Counted from the stretch's first letter, positions 1-8,006 are shown. The stretch is 19,173 nucleotides of DNA from Candidatus Methanophaga sp. GoMg3.2 (GCA_013180565.1 QBUN01000410.1:1-19173), one strand, 5' to 3'. A program made the numbers and translations. The notes: generated from the sequence alone by a model not told the origin.

Positions 1-129
1 GCACTCGTGAATAAAGAAAGCGAGCGGCGATTACGCGAGGCATGGAGCGAATTAGAGGGTGACTGGATGTTGATTAAGAGACGGATAAATCTAATTAATC
101 AATACCCTTCAAGAACGAATAATTTTTGA
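1..129 (+). CDS. 3' end of an unidentified protein gene (partial)
   Basis: The first forward frame is open from the window edge to a TGA at 127-129 and encodes 42 residues. The peptide is charged and helical-looking in its first half (SERRLREAWSELEG) and ends NQYPSRTNNF. I do not recognise the family. It is too short for a functional call, and I see no membrane segment or motif. The composition looks coding rather than random. It runs in the same direction as the ccm genes, but a repeat/pseudogene block of more than 300 bp separates them, so co-function with Ccm cannot be assumed. It could also be a chance open frame. Confidence 0.45.
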   Translation, partial: ALVNKESERRLREAWSELEGDWMLIKRRINLINQYPSRTNNF

Positions 130-134
130 TAATC

Positions 135-155
135 GGACGCAGATGAACGCAGATA
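135..155 (+). repeat. Dispersed repeat, copy A (left arm)
   Basis: The core GACGCAGATGAACGC at 136-150, followed by AGAT, matches the core found in inverted orientation at 367-381 and at two other loci in the window (9012-9057 and 14124-14188). It starts just after the stop codon of the upstream partial gene. Copies A and B are inverted relative to each other, with 216 bp between the cores, and that interval contains the decayed GxxExxY gene. Confidence 0.7.
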
Positions 156-176
156 ATCATGATTTTAAATATTTTG

Positions 177-333
177 ATGGTTTAGTTGACGGAGGAGATT
201 ATTAGAATCTTCTATCGAGTTTATAATAAACTGGGTTATAAAATGGTTTTCTGGAAAAGGTTTATGAGAATGCAATGATGATAGAACTTAATTTTGGCAC
301 TAAACCGGAAGTTAAACGTAAGGCTTTTATTTG
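177..333 (+). pseudogene. Decayed GxxExxY-family (PD-(D/E)XK-like) gene remnant
   Basis: From an ATG at 177 the frame reads M-V-stop-LTEEIIRIFYRVYNKLG. The reading then continues two bases further on in another frame, from 245, as GFLEKVYENAMMIEL and stops at the TGA at 331-333. Joined, this is the N-terminal signature of GxxExxY proteins (pattern LTEEII...VYNKLG.GFLEKVYENA), including the G-x-x-E-x-x-Y motif as GFLEKVY. Visible lesions are an in-frame TAG at 183-185, about 5 extra bases between 237 and 244, and loss of everything after roughly the first 50 residues; intact members are about 125 residues. The family is small, widely scattered and related to PD-(D/E)XK nucleases, with no settled function. 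The remnant sits between inverted repeat copies A and B, as if the two once formed one unit. I recognised it by eye from the motif, not by a search. Confidence 0.7.
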
Positions 334-353
334 ATAATTTGAGGAAATAGTTT

Positions 354-382
354 TCTGCGTAAATCTGTGTAAATCCGCGTCC
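354..382 (-). repeat. Dispersed repeat, copy B (right arm, inverted to A)
   Basis: On the minus strand the core reads GACGCGGATTTACAC (plus 367-381) and continues AGATTTACGC, so it holds nearly two repeat periods. It is inverted relative to copy A at 135-155. It ends about 20 bp before the TATA-like box of ccmC, so it may mark the edge of an inserted element placed against the ccm promoter. Confidence 0.7.
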
Positions 383-401
383 TAAATAGGTAGAAGTTAT
401 A

Positions 402-410
402 TTTTATATA
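402..410 (+). promoter_or_regulatory. TATA-like box of the ccm genes
   Basis: TTTTATATA lies about 60 bp before the ccmC start codon. A start site about 25 bp downstream would leave a leader of roughly 35 nt. The placement is by inspection only. Confidence 0.45.
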
Positions 411-466
411 CGATACAAGGATAAATAATAAAGAAGAAAAAAGAGTAGCAGAGGGCAAACTAAAAG

Positions 467-1135
467 ATGAAGCGAGATATACTCCTTTACATCGGCGCAG
501 CTTTGAGCGTAGTAGCATCTTATGCGGCTTATGTCTGGATACCGCCGGAAGCGACTATGGGCGACCTTTATCGGATTGTATATCTGCATGTGCCCGTTGC
601 ATGGGTTTGCTACCTCGCTTTTGCTCTTTCTCTTATCGCAAGCATTGCCTTCCTGGCAAAAAGAAAGCATGCATACGATAGAGTGGCAGAGGTGTCGGCT
701 ATCTTAGGCTTGGTATATGGTGCAATAGCTCTTGTTTCCGGTTCGATTTGGGCGAAAGCCGCCTGGGGGAGCTATTGGAACTGGGACCCAAGAGAAACAA
801 CTACGATTATTCTCTGGATTGCATACGCGGGCTATATTTCTATAAGACACTCCATCGGCGAGGTGGAGAAAAGGGGTGTAATAGGCGCGGTGTATAATAT
901 CCTGGCTTTCTTTACTATACCGCTGAGTTATCTCTCTATAATGATGTTACCCACACTTCATCCTATGATTGCCACTCCGGCTGAGATATTTATGACCGAT
1001 CCGATGATCGCAACGTTATTCTTAAGCCTCATAGCAGCTTCTATATTCTTCGTCTATCTTTTGATAATCGCGCTCAATGTCTGGTCGTTAGAAAACCGAG
1101 TAAACGCATTAATCTACGAAAAAGGAGGTTTTTAA
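467..1135 (+). CDS. ccmC: Cytochrome c biogenesis protein CcmC (haem-handling membrane protein)
   Basis: The 222-residue protein is almost entirely hydrophobic, with about six membrane helices. It carries the tryptophan-rich WWD motif at about 100-110 (WGSYWNWDPRE), which defines the haem-handling protein family CcmC/CcmF/CcsA. Two histidines in the usual places, H41 (YLHVP) and H165 (TLHPM), are the likely axial haem ligands flanking the motif. In Ccm system I, CcmC presents haem at the outer face of the cytoplasmic membrane to the chaperone CcmE. Its length is close to the 220-250 typical of CcmC and far below CcmF (over 600), so CcmC is the better call. It is followed by a ccmD-like gene and ccmE in the same direction. 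The ABC exporter genes ccmA/ccmB and the ligase ccmF are not in the window. A GAGG at 451-454 is a distant candidate ribosome binding site. Confidence 0.93.
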   Translation: MKRDILLYIGAALSVVASYAAYVWIPPEATMGDLYRIVYLHVPVAWVCYLAFALSLIASIAFLAKRKHAYDRVAEVSAILGLVYGAIALVSGSIWAKAAWGSYWNWDPRETTTIILWIAYAGYISIRHSIGEVEKRGVIGAVYNILAFFTIPLSYLSIMMLPTLHPMIATPAEIFMTDPMIATLFLSLIAASIFFVYLLIIALNVWSLENRVNALIYEKGGF

Positions 1136-1156
1136 TTTAATTTTTAAAAAAATAAA

Positions 1157-1291
1157 ATGTATGAAGTATTCATCGTTTCTGTTATTTACTGGACGACCCT
1201 GTTAGTGGTCTTTGTATGGCTCAGCAGGCGGCTGGCTGCGCTTAAAACGCAAATAGCTGATTTGGAGACGGGAGCGGGCGAAGAAAAATGA
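1157..1291 (+). CDS. ccmD: CcmD-like small membrane protein
   Basis: This 44-residue reading frame starts at ATG 1157 and ends at TGA 1289-1291. That stop overlaps the ccmE start codon as ATGA, which suggests translational coupling. It has one membrane helix (about residues 4-22, FIVSVIYWTTLLVVFVWL) followed by a basic then helical tail with the pattern RRLAAL..QIADLE. This is the layout of CcmD, which stabilises CcmC and helps release haem-loaded CcmE. The call rests on size, topology and position between ccmC and ccmE, because CcmD proteins are poorly conserved in sequence. An in-frame stop at 1145-1147 excludes a longer N-terminus. No good ribosome binding site lies directly upstream; an AAAGGAGG at the ccmC 3' end is about 28 nt away. 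Confidence 0.75.
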   Translation: MYEVFIVSVIYWTTLLVVFVWLSRRLAALKTQIADLETGAGEEK

Positions 1292-1659
1292 AACTGAAGC
1301 CTGTTTATATAATCGTTGCCCTGTTGATTGTGGTGAGTGCGATTCTTGCATTCGACACTTTTTCATCTTATGTTAATCCATATTCTACGGTCTCTGAGAT
1401 TGCAGGCGATGACAGTTATATCGGCAGAGAAGTACAAATTTTAGCCAATATTACTAAAGGGTCTATAAAGTGGGGCGCTGATGGTTCGTTGCTCTTTAAT
1501 ATTACAGACGGAGAAGCTACTATCGCGGTGACATACACGGGTGTCCCACCTCAGAGCTTTACGGATCGGCAAAGGGTGGTTGCCATTGGTGTGCAGACTA
1601 CCCCATATCACATGAATGCAACGCAATTACTGGTTAAATGCCCGTCTAAATATGAATGA
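1288..1659 (+). CDS. ccmE: Cytochrome c maturation haem chaperone CcmE, Cys-type
   Basis: The 123-residue protein has one N-terminal membrane anchor (about 5-22) and then a small beta-rich OB-fold domain. It ends at the haem-binding loop, [10 protein letters not shown], and lacks the extended C-terminal tail of proteobacterial CcmE. CcmE takes haem covalently from CcmC and passes it to the ligase for attachment to apocytochrome c. The canonical haem-binding residue is the histidine of HxxxY. Here the same place holds C118 and Y122 (CxxxY), the variant known from archaea and some Desulfovibrio, so haem probably attaches through cysteine. The start overlaps the ccmD-like stop. The 3' end overlaps convergent gatD by 14 bp. 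Confidence 0.93.
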   Translation: MKLKPVYIIVALLIVVSAILAFDTFSSYVNPYSTVSEIAGDDSYIGREVQILANITKGSIKWGADGSLLFNITDGEATIAVTYTGVPPQSFTDRQRVVAIGVQTTPYHMNATQLLVKCPSKYE

Positions 1660-2935
1660 GTATACTCCTACCTGTTATCTCCCCTGCTATGTTCTCGTGC
1701 ATTAATCGTCTCACTTCTTCCATCTCTGTTGTCTGACCGAGGACCCACATCAACTTCACCAGAGCTGTCTCCGGTAGCATATCCGCACCCTCTATCAGCC
1801 CGGCATGGAGTAAATCACGACCTGTGTCATACACCCTATCACAAATAGACCCATATAAGCATTGAGAAGTCATCACCACCGGTACGCCATCTTTTATCGC
1901 TCTCGTCACGCCGGGAATCCAATCGGCAGAAACATGCCCTAAACCCGTCCCTTCTAATACAATGCCTTTGTAGCCATGCGATATAAAGAACTCGAGTATT
2001 GCCGGGTCGGCACCAGGGTAATATTTAATAAGGGCACATTTATCCTCAAACTTGTCCCGCAGCTCTAATTCGTTCTCTGCTCGTTTATTATATACCGTGT
2101 CGAACTCAAACCTTATCCGTTCTATATCTCTTGCGTCATAATACACCTTTCCTATTGGAATGTCATTTACCGATTGAAAAGCATCCCTAGCGGACGTGTG
2201 CAGCTTCCTCACTTTCGTGCCCCGGTGAATGAGACAGAAATCATCTGAGGTACTGCCATGCATCACCACTACAACTTCTGCAAGGTCGCTGCAAGCCACT
2301 TTCGCGGCACAGATCGCATTCATTGCCGCATCGCTGGACGGACGGTCAGAACTACGTTGCGAACCCACAAGAACGACTGGCACCGGCGTTTGCACCATAA
2401 AAGACAACGCGGCAGCAGTGTAGCCCATCGTATCTGTGCCGTGCGTAACAATTATCCCGTCGGCACCGTTATTTATCTCGTTGTAGACCTCCATTGCGAG
2501 TTTACGCCAGTATTCTGCACGCATATTCTCGCTAAGGATGCTATAAACTACCTTTCCTTTGATGTTCGCTATTTCTCCTAATTCCGGGATCGCATCGAGT
2601 ATATCATCCGTGGAGAATTGGGGCGAGACAGCGCCGGTTCTGTAATCCACTTTTGAAGCAATAGTGCCACCAGTTGAGAGAATGGACAAAAAGGGAATAC
2701 CTTCTTTTATTTCCCTTATCTCGGCTTTTCGCTCTCTTTTCAATCTTTCTGCGCTTCTTATAACCTCTATTTCCACATTTTCCGGTTTTATCCCTATATT
2801 ATAGCCGCTATCGAGTTTTATAACAATATCTCTTGACGCAGTTGGCATTACAACGCCCTCATAAACTGCACTGTTCGTCTCCTTCTTTATCCTTATACGA
2901 TCGCCATCAACAAATTTTCGCATCAAGAAGAACAT
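1646..2935 (-). CDS. gatD: Glutamyl-tRNA(Gln) amidotransferase subunit D (archaeal GatDE)
   Basis: GatD is the asparaginase-like subunit of archaeal GatDE. It releases ammonia from an amide donor so that GatE can convert Glu-tRNA(Gln) to Gln-tRNA(Gln). Residues are numbered from ATG 2935 (429 aa). The N-terminal barrel-like domain contains GDRIRIKKE and YEGVVMPT. A linker leads to the type I asparaginase domain with TGGTIAS at 88-94 (nucleophilic Thr) and THGTDTM at 164-170. Further conserved segments are [19 protein letters not shown] and [10 protein letters not shown]. Length fits the family (about 420-445). The open frame extends further upstream, but those residues lack GatD character. 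ATG 2935 lies about 29 nt from a TATA-like box; ATG 2923 (MRKFVDG) is an equally possible start, and neither has a clear ribosome binding site. gatE is not in the window. Confidence 0.93.
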   Translation of the reverse strand: MFFLMRKFVDGDRIRIKKETNSAVYEGVVMPTASRDIVIKLDSGYNIGIKPENVEIEVIRSAERLKRERKAEIREIKEGIPFLSILSTGGTIASKVDYRTGAVSPQFSTDDILDAIPELGEIANIKGKVVYSILSENMRAEYWRKLAMEVYNEINNGADGIIVTHGTDTMGYTAAALSFMVQTPVPVVLVGSQRSSDRPSSDAAMNAICAAKVACSDLAEVVVVMHGSTSDDFCLIHRGTKVRKLHTSARDAFQSVNDIPIGKVYYDARDIERIRFEFDTVYNKRAENELELRDKFEDKCALIKYYPGADPAILEFFISHGYKGIVLEGTGLGHVSADWIPGVTRAIKDGVPVVMTSQCLYGSICDRVYDTGRDLLHAGLIEGADMLPETALVKLMWVLGQTTEMEEVRRLMHENIAGEITGRSILIHI

Positions 2936-2963
2936 CTCTGATGAGAGGATAAAAAAGCTAAAA

Positions 2964-2971
2964 TTTATATA
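2964..2971 (-). promoter_or_regulatory. TATA-like box of gatD
   Basis: On the minus strand this reads TATATAAA, about 29 nt before ATG 2935. It implies a very short or absent leader, consistent with the missing ribosome binding site. It lies back to back with the box of the divergent gene at 2977-2984. Confidence 0.5.
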
Positions 2972-2976
2972 TTGCT

Positions 2977-2984
2977 TTTTTATA
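2977..2984 (+). promoter_or_regulatory. TATA-like box of the 3045-3440 gene
   Basis: TTTTATAC precedes the divergent small gene and would give a leader of about 35-40 nt, leaving room for the GGTGG site at 3034-3038. Only about 5 bp separate it from the gatD box, so the two promoters may compete for TBP/TFB. Confidence 0.35.
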
Positions 2985-3044
2985 CTATGATACATCTTAG
3001 ATCTTAGTGTAACAACTGAAGAATAAGAAGAAAGGTGGAACAAA

Positions 3045-3440
3045 ATGAGTGAACAAACGTCTGGAGTGAAGGAAAGAATAAATATTTTTAAAATAGGCGA
3101 TCTGTGGTGTTTCAAATATTTTTTCGGTGATCGAGAGCTCTTTATGGGTTTGGCGGATTATTACAATCGCGCGAAATATCGGTTTGAGCTTAAAAACGCG
3201 GAGGAGATGGATACGGTAACGAAATATCTCACGGAGAACGGCTTTGAAACTGTCAAAATTGAGGATACCTCTGATTATCTGGTCTCAATAGACAGATTTA
3301 AGAAGTATGCACCAATACTTAGAAATTCGATCGACTCTACAGAAAAGGAAAAGGAAAGGACTTTTATAATGAAAGATCTGGCATCTGTAGAGGAAGCGAT
3401 CGCGAATGGCGCGAAGAAAGTTGCTGATGATACTGCGTAG
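3045..3440 (+). CDS. Conserved-looking small protein of unknown function
   Basis: This is a 131-residue soluble protein with no signal peptide or membrane helix. The start is supported by AAAGGTGG about 6-7 nt before ATG. The N-terminal half is rich in aromatics ([19 protein letters not shown]). The middle resembles an alpha/beta unit ([22 protein letters not shown]), and the C-terminal third is charged and helical ([13 protein letters not shown], then [15 protein letters not shown]). I do not recognise the family and assign no function. It stands alone between divergent gatD and convergent rtcA, with its own likely promoter and a T-rich 3' end, so it is probably a single-gene transcript. Confidence 0.8.
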   Translation: MSEQTSGVKERINIFKIGDLWCFKYFFGDRELFMGLADYYNRAKYRFELKNAEEMDTVTKYLTENGFETVKIEDTSDYLVSIDRFKKYAPILRNSIDSTEKEKERTFIMKDLASVEEAIANGAKKVADDTA

Positions 3441-3470
3441 TGCCGTTAATTAACCACAAGTAACGCCCTA

Positions 3471-3485
3471 TTTTTTCCCTTTTTC
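3471..3485 (+). terminator. Oligo-T transcription stop after the 3045-3440 gene
   Basis: Two T-runs (TTTTTT, CCC, TTTTTT) begin about 30 nt past the stop codon with no stem before them. This is the usual form of archaeal intrinsic termination. A perfect 12-bp palindrome, AATTTCGAAATT, follows at about 3490-3501. Confidence 0.5.
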
Positions 3486-3536
3486 TTCCAATTTCGAAAT
3501 TCGTGCTCTGAATTGAATTTGGATGCTATTGAGTAA

Positions 3537-4547
3537 TTACGCCCCACCCTTCCTGATCACGAACACATCCCCCTTCTCTATCTCAAATTCAACATCCAAA
3601 AATTTCTTCGTCACGTACATGTTCGTTTCAAGATGCCCTGTCACCTCTCTAACACTCATCTCCGATTTACCGTCTGCGAGCGCAATGTAAGGAATAAGCT
3701 GATCGGCAAGGCGGACATCAACAGTTGATGCTGATTCGGACACCTTCAAAAACGCTCTTGCCGCTTCTTCGCCAACGAGTTCCGCTCTTCTTCCTCTCGC
3801 TCCCACTGCGCTACCACTTTTGTAGCCACGCCATAAAGTTATGCCACAGCCAGTCGTCCTCTCCCCTCCCTCTTCTATCTCTATCTCTATCGCGGTATCG
3901 TATTCATGCAATCTCCTTTCCGCAGCTTTCGCCTGCCTTTTGGCAACATGTGGGGGGAGACCACAGGAATGAGAAACTCCTTTTATTGGCCCTCCTCTTT
4001 CTCGCTCCGTAAAAGCAATTCCTTTCATGTGATGCGAAGGAGCTATCCTAACTTCCACTAATCCGCCACCCTTGGGATAATAACCCCGCCTCTTCAAGCT
4101 TATTTGCACATTACAGCCCATCTCACGAATAGCTTTGAGAAACACATTAGCGTAAAAATCAATCGGGGGAGACCATTTAACATCGGTTCCACCTTTTATA
4201 CGCACAATTGTCTCGCGATCGGCAAAAAGCGCAACGGGTATAAGAGCTTGCAATAATAACGTTACGCTTCCTGCAGTGCCTATATCTATTTCACCCACAA
4301 ATCCTTTTAACTCCGCAGGCGAGAATTTCAACCGTGAAGAACGCAACTCCAGCCCCTCTGTCACACCGCCCGACAGTTTCTCTACCGCTTTCGCAGCATG
4401 CAAATGCTGTGCTGAAAGCCCTGGTTTTGGCCTATCTGCTCTTATGTTTTCTATTTCAACTTCTTTTCCTGTTACTGCCGCAAGAGCAATTGCAGTTCTT
4501 ATTATCTGCCCGCCACCCTCACCAACTGAGCCGTCTATTTCTATCAT
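3537..4547 (-). CDS. rtcA: RNA 3'-terminal phosphate cyclase
   Basis: The 336-residue enzyme uses ATP to convert RNA 3'-phosphate ends into 2',3'-cyclic phosphates. Family features run through the protein: the glycine-rich N-terminus (DGSVGEGGGQIIRTA, 5-19), RADRPKPGLSAQH near 36-48, the RtcA signature RRGYYPKGGG near the middle, and LADQLIPYIALADG towards the end. The catalytic histidine that becomes adenylylated is H305 in TGHLETN, matching the SCHLLTN region of E. coli RtcA, so the enzyme should be active. An Rcl1-like inactive form is unlikely for that reason. It is the last gene of a hel308-map-rtcA run, 55 nt after map. There is no RtcB ligase or RtcR regulator nearby, unlike bacterial rtcBA operons. 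Ribosome binding site is weak. Confidence 0.95.
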   Translation of the reverse strand: MIEIDGSVGEGGGQIIRTAIALAAVTGKEVEIENIRADRPKPGLSAQHLHAAKAVEKLSGGVTEGLELRSSRLKFSPAELKGFVGEIDIGTAGSVTLLLQALIPVALFADRETIVRIKGGTDVKWSPPIDFYANVFLKAIREMGCNVQISLKRRGYYPKGGGLVEVRIAPSHHMKGIAFTERERGGPIKGVSHSCGLPPHVAKRQAKAAERRLHEYDTAIEIEIEEGGERTTGCGITLWRGYKSGSAVGARGRRAELVGEEAARAFLKVSESASTVDVRLADQLIPYIALADGKSEMSVREVTGHLETNMYVTKKFLDVEFEIEKGDVFVIRKGGA

Positions 4548-4602
4548 AAAACTTTCTCGCGTTTACAAAAATCGGAAGAACCTTTACTAAGAAAGAGATA
4601 TG

Positions 4603-5496
4603 CTAGGGTAGTTTTGTGGTCACTTCACAACCTTCCTTTTTCACTATTATCGTATGCTCTGCCTGAGAAACTAAACCATCCCCCTCCTCTTTTAATATCG
4701 GGTACGCTCTTAATATACCTTTTGTGCTTTCCAACGTCCGGAATGCTAAATCTAGGCGCTCTCTTGGCAGCCATCGCTTAGCAAATGGCAACTCGTGATA
4801 TTTCTTTATCTCTTCCAACAGCTTCTTCGCCTCTTTTATCCGGACCGGCTTCGCTTTTATTAGGCTATATATCTCCACATTTCCATGCTCTGCTACTTTA
4901 CCTACTCCATCCGTTGCAAATGGCTCTATCGCAACAACCTCGTTCTCCCTTAATACCACGCCCATTTTATGTTTTACATTTGGTATTGCAGGTGCCGCAT
5001 GGGCATCATATCTCGCGAGACCATGTCCTGTGAGATTAACGATGGGTTTATATCCATGTTCTCTTATAGCGTTCTCGATTGCTTCACCTATTTCAACTGT
5101 GCTTACACCGTCACGAATTATCTTTATCGCTGCGTTTAACCCCGCTTCGGACGCTTTCACTAGCCCATCGTTCTTACCACTTAAATCTATTGTCACTGCA
5201 CTATCACCTATATAACCGTCTACATGAACACCTATATCAAGTTTCACAATTTCCGTGCCAAAGACCGCCTTGTCGTCTATCGCAGGTGTAGCATGTGCCG
5301 CTTCCTCGTCCCTCGATATATTACACGGGAATGCGGGTTCCCCGCCCTTTTCTCTTATGCGGTTCTCAACGAATTCCGCCACATCTAATAATAAAACCCC
5401 TTCTTCTATTCTCGCTTTCGCCTCTTCTCTTACCTCTGCCAGAATCCTTCCCGCAGTTCGATACTTATCTAATACAAGTTCTATCTCTTCTCCCAT
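4603..5496 (-). CDS. map: Methionine aminopeptidase, type II
   Basis: The 297-residue enzyme removes the N-terminal methionine from new proteins. All five dinuclear-metal ligands of the pita-bread fold can be placed: D87 and D98 (LDIGVHVDGYIGD, the 11-residue spacing seen in Pyrococcus MetAP), H158 (TGHGL), E191 (IEPFA) and E280 (SQAEHT). H68 (AHATP) is the conserved substrate-contacting histidine. The helical insert at about 215-260, between H158 and E280, marks type II, the archaeal/eukaryotic form. Start ATG 5496 is supported by GAGGTAA about 8-10 nt upstream. It lies 30 nt after hel308 in the same direction, so the two are probably cotranscribed. Confidence 0.96.
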   Translation of the reverse strand: MGEEIELVLDKYRTAGRILAEVREEAKARIEEGVLLLDVAEFVENRIREKGGEPAFPCNISRDEEAAHATPAIDDKAVFGTEIVKLDIGVHVDGYIGDSAVTIDLSGKNDGLVKASEAGLNAAIKIIRDGVSTVEIGEAIENAIREHGYKPIVNLTGHGLARYDAHAAPAIPNVKHKMGVVLRENEVVAIEPFATDGVGKVAEHGNVEIYSLIKAKPVRIKEAKKLLEEIKKYHELPFAKRWLPRERLDLAFRTLESTKGILRAYPILKEEGDGLVSQAEHTIIVKKEGCEVTTKLP

Positions 5497-5526
5497 TTTT
5501 ATTACCTCAAATGTTCTTTATTTCTT

Positions 5527-7554
5527 TTACGGCTTTCTAAGGCTAAAACTTTTTGCTTCTTCCTTTATCTTCTCCGCTCGCTTTGCACCCACACCATGAA
5601 CTCCACCCAACCGTTCTAAGTCAGCATTTGCCACTTCTTCTTCATTCCGAAACCCAGCCGAATATAATCGCCTTGCTATTACCCGTCCAACGCCTTTTAT
5701 TGATACCAATCTAAGCAATTCCGTTTTAACTCCATGCCGGATCCTATCCTTTAACCCGTTTAGGCGCGCATACATCTCATCATCCTGAAGATACTCTGCC
5801 ATCTTTGACGCAGCATAGCCTATCCACCCCAGGACGTATATGTTGTTGTGTACCTCACCCGGGTATGTCCCAAACAGTTCCTTCAACTTGGGGTACGTGA
5901 GCTCATCTATCCATGCGTGTGCAATGATGGCAGTACCCAACGCATGTGCGCCATTATACAGCCATTCGTGATTGTCACTAAAGCTGCTTGCTATTTCCAT
6001 CGCATTCTTTACCTTCAGCGGGATGACTTCTTCGCATTTCGCCAGCAGTAGCAGGAGGTCAAAATCCGATGCCCGACTATCGCTTAAAGCGGCTATCCCT
6101 TCTCGGAGTTCCAATGCAGAGTTCAGCGATAAATACAACCTTGAAGAAAGCGTTCCGAATTTGGTTGCCCGTATACTATCGCCGTCCATCTCTATGAAAC
6201 CTGCTCTTGTCAGCCCCTCCAATATGCTGTCCAGTTCCGCTTTCACAAATCCTATTTCTCCGCCTTTTTGATGCGCATAGAAGGTGCAATCAAGAAACTC
6301 GTAGACTTGATCTATACGATGTGCACCGCCAGCAATAGTTGCAAGAACCTGCTCAGTCATTGTATCGTTCGAAAATCGCGATTCTATCCGCTCTAATTCG
6401 CCATTTATATATACACGTTCTATTGCTTCAAGTTCATCCTCGCTTTTTGCTACTATTAGCCCTAGTCCATACGTGTCATGCTCGGGTCTTCCGGCACGAC
6501 CAAATACCTGCTTCACCCAGCATACGGGCATCGGCTCAACGCCCCTACCGAGCGTGAAGAACTTATAATTCCTGATAATGACCATTTTTGCAGGTAAAGA
6601 GACCCCCATTGCCAGGGTTGGTGTGCAGCAGATAACTTTCAATATCCTGTTCCTGAAACTGTCTTCTATCGCTCTCCGCTGCTCCGGATGCAGCCAGGAG
6701 TTATGATATGCAACGCCAAATCTAACCATCTCTGCAAGATCGTCCACACCGACATCCACAAGTTCTGCGAGTTTGTCCAATTCCTCATTTCTCATCCTTA
6801 ACTGCGCTGCGATTTTTCTCGCGAAAGAGGCAGAGCCCCTCTTTGTATTCACAAAAACAAGAACTTGTGCGTCCTCTTTCACCTCTTCTATCACTCGTGT
6901 TAATATCGCCCGGTCGTCCTCCGCCAGAAATACTTCCTCTTTTAATGGCACCGGTCGCCACTCGGACTTTATTACAGAAGCATGCAGCCAGTTTCCAAAC
7001 TCCTCTACGTTCGACATGGTTGCGGATAAAGCGATGATCCGCGCGGAAGGATTAAAGCTCATGAATCTTGCCAAAGCACCCTCTAACCTCGGCCCTCTCT
7101 TCTCTTCCCCCAGCACATGCGCCTCATCCACAACAACAACTGAAATCTTGCTTAACCACGCGGGCTTTAATCGCGTGAGCGAATCCAATTTCTCCAGTGT
7201 CAAGAGTATAATGTTGTATTTTTCAAGATATCTGGAAGAGCTTTCATAATCACCGGTTGATATGCCAACGGTGGCAACAGCGCTGTATTTATCCTTGAAA
7301 TTCTGGTATTTCTCATACGCTAATGCATTCAGCGGCACAACATAAAGGCATTTACCTGAATCTTGCAATATTGATTTTAACATCACCAATTCCGCTAACA
7401 GCGTCTTTCCACTTGCGGTTGGTGAGGAGATAACGAAATTATTGGCACTGTCAAGCAAGCCCGCTTTCATCGCCTCTTCCTGTGGGGGATATAACTCCAG
7501 GTCCCTAACAATAGGCGCCAGTTCTATTCCCAAATTCAAGTCAGATACTCTCAT
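5527..7554 (-). CDS. hel308: Hel308-type superfamily 2 DNA helicase
   Basis: The 675-residue protein is a Ski2-like ATP-dependent helicase of the archaeal Hel308 group. Hel308 unwinds 3'-tailed and forked DNA and acts at stalled replication forks. Motifs in order: Q-motif YPPQEEA (22-28), Walker A SPTASGKT (44-51), DEAH (143-146), SAT (177-179), VFVNTKRG (233-240) and motif VI QVFGRAGRP (349-357). A winged-helix and ratchet-helix region follows. The C-terminus has helix-hairpin-helix repeats at about 610-665 (IKGVGRVIARRLY; GGVHGVGAKRAEKI). It is slightly shorter than the usual 700-720 residues. The start lies only about 20-25 nt from a TATA-like stretch, so the transcript may be leaderless. 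A divergent promoter region separates it from rpl37ae. Confidence 0.92.
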   Translation of the reverse strand: MRVSDLNLGIELAPIVRDLELYPPQEEAMKAGLLDSANNFVISSPTASGKTLLAELVMLKSILQDSGKCLYVVPLNALAYEKYQNFKDKYSAVATVGISTGDYESSSRYLEKYNIILLTLEKLDSLTRLKPAWLSKISVVVVDEAHVLGEEKRGPRLEGALARFMSFNPSARIIALSATMSNVEEFGNWLHASVIKSEWRPVPLKEEVFLAEDDRAILTRVIEEVKEDAQVLVFVNTKRGSASFARKIAAQLRMRNEELDKLAELVDVGVDDLAEMVRFGVAYHNSWLHPEQRRAIEDSFRNRILKVICCTPTLAMGVSLPAKMVIIRNYKFFTLGRGVEPMPVCWVKQVFGRAGRPEHDTYGLGLIVAKSEDELEAIERVYINGELERIESRFSNDTMTEQVLATIAGGAHRIDQVYEFLDCTFYAHQKGGEIGFVKAELDSILEGLTRAGFIEMDGDSIRATKFGTLSSRLYLSLNSALELREGIAALSDSRASDFDLLLLLAKCEEVIPLKVKNAMEIASSFSDNHEWLYNGAHALGTAIIAHAWIDELTYPKLKELFGTYPGEVHNNIYVLGWIGYAASKMAEYLQDDEMYARLNGLKDRIRHGVKTELLRLVSIKGVGRVIARRLYSAGFRNEEEVANADLERLGGVHGVGAKRAEKIKEEAKSFSLRKP

Positions 7555-7570
7555 TTTCAGAATTAGAATA

Positions 7571-7579
7571 AATATATAT
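7571..7579 (-). promoter_or_regulatory. TATA-like stretch before hel308
   Basis: On the minus strand ATATATATT lies about 17-25 nt before the hel308 ATG. This would give a leaderless or near-leaderless mRNA. The divergent rpl37ae promoter must lie in the same 96-bp gap; TTTATTTG at about 7613-7620 is a weak candidate for it. Confidence 0.35.
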
Positions 7580-7650
7580 TACTTCCTTATTTCAATCATC
7601 AACAAGGGAAGTTTATTTGTGTAATTTGAAGTTATTTTATAAAAGGAAAA

Positions 7651-7995
7651 ATGGCGAAGAAGCAGAAGAGAAGTAAGGGACGAAAGACAAAATCCGCAGG
7701 TAGGTTTGGCGTACGCTATGGTACTCGAATAAGAAAAGCGGTTGTAGCAGTAGAAGGGCGGACACATGCGGCACATAGCTGCCCCAAATGCGAAAGGGGG
7801 TCAGTGAAAAGGATCGGTACCGGGATATGGAAATGTGCAAAATGCGGCTACACATTCTCCGGTGGGACTTATGTCCCTCAGACCCCACTGGGGCTAGCGT
7901 CACAGCGGGCACTTAAAAGGGCAGTTGAAAAAGGTACAGAAATAGGCATTGTAAGTAAAGAGACGATGGAAGCGGAAGGAGAACTAGGAGAATAG
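7651..7995 (+). CDS. rpl37ae: Large ribosomal subunit protein eL43 (L37Ae)
   Basis: This 114-residue basic zinc-ribbon protein belongs to the archaeal/eukaryotic 50S subunit. The zinc ligands are C44, C47, C62 and C65 (CPKC and CAKC), preceded by the typical basic N-terminus ([16 protein letters not shown]). After the family core (GGTYVPQT) there is a 30-residue C-terminal tail ending in acidic residues (EAEGELGE). That makes it longer than the usual 85-95 residues. AAAGGA lies 5-6 nt before the ATG. It is followed after 11 nt by rpoP and then pcc1, a gene order common in archaea. Confidence 0.95.
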   Translation: MAKKQKRSKGRKTKSAGRFGVRYGTRIRKAVVAVEGRTHAAHSCPKCERGSVKRIGTGIWKCAKCGYTFSGGTYVPQTPLGLASQRALKRAVEKGTEIGIVSKETMEAEGELGE

Positions 7996-8006
7996 TCAAA
8001 GTTACT

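Noticed and set aside
135..382. Repeats A and B as part of a CRISPR array.
   Set aside because: The copies are inverted, imperfect and few, with a gene remnant between them. No regular spacers or cas genes are visible.
2936..3115. N-terminal extension of GatD by 60 residues.
   Set aside because: It would span the predicted TATA-like boxes and the start of the divergent gene, and the residues do not resemble GatD.
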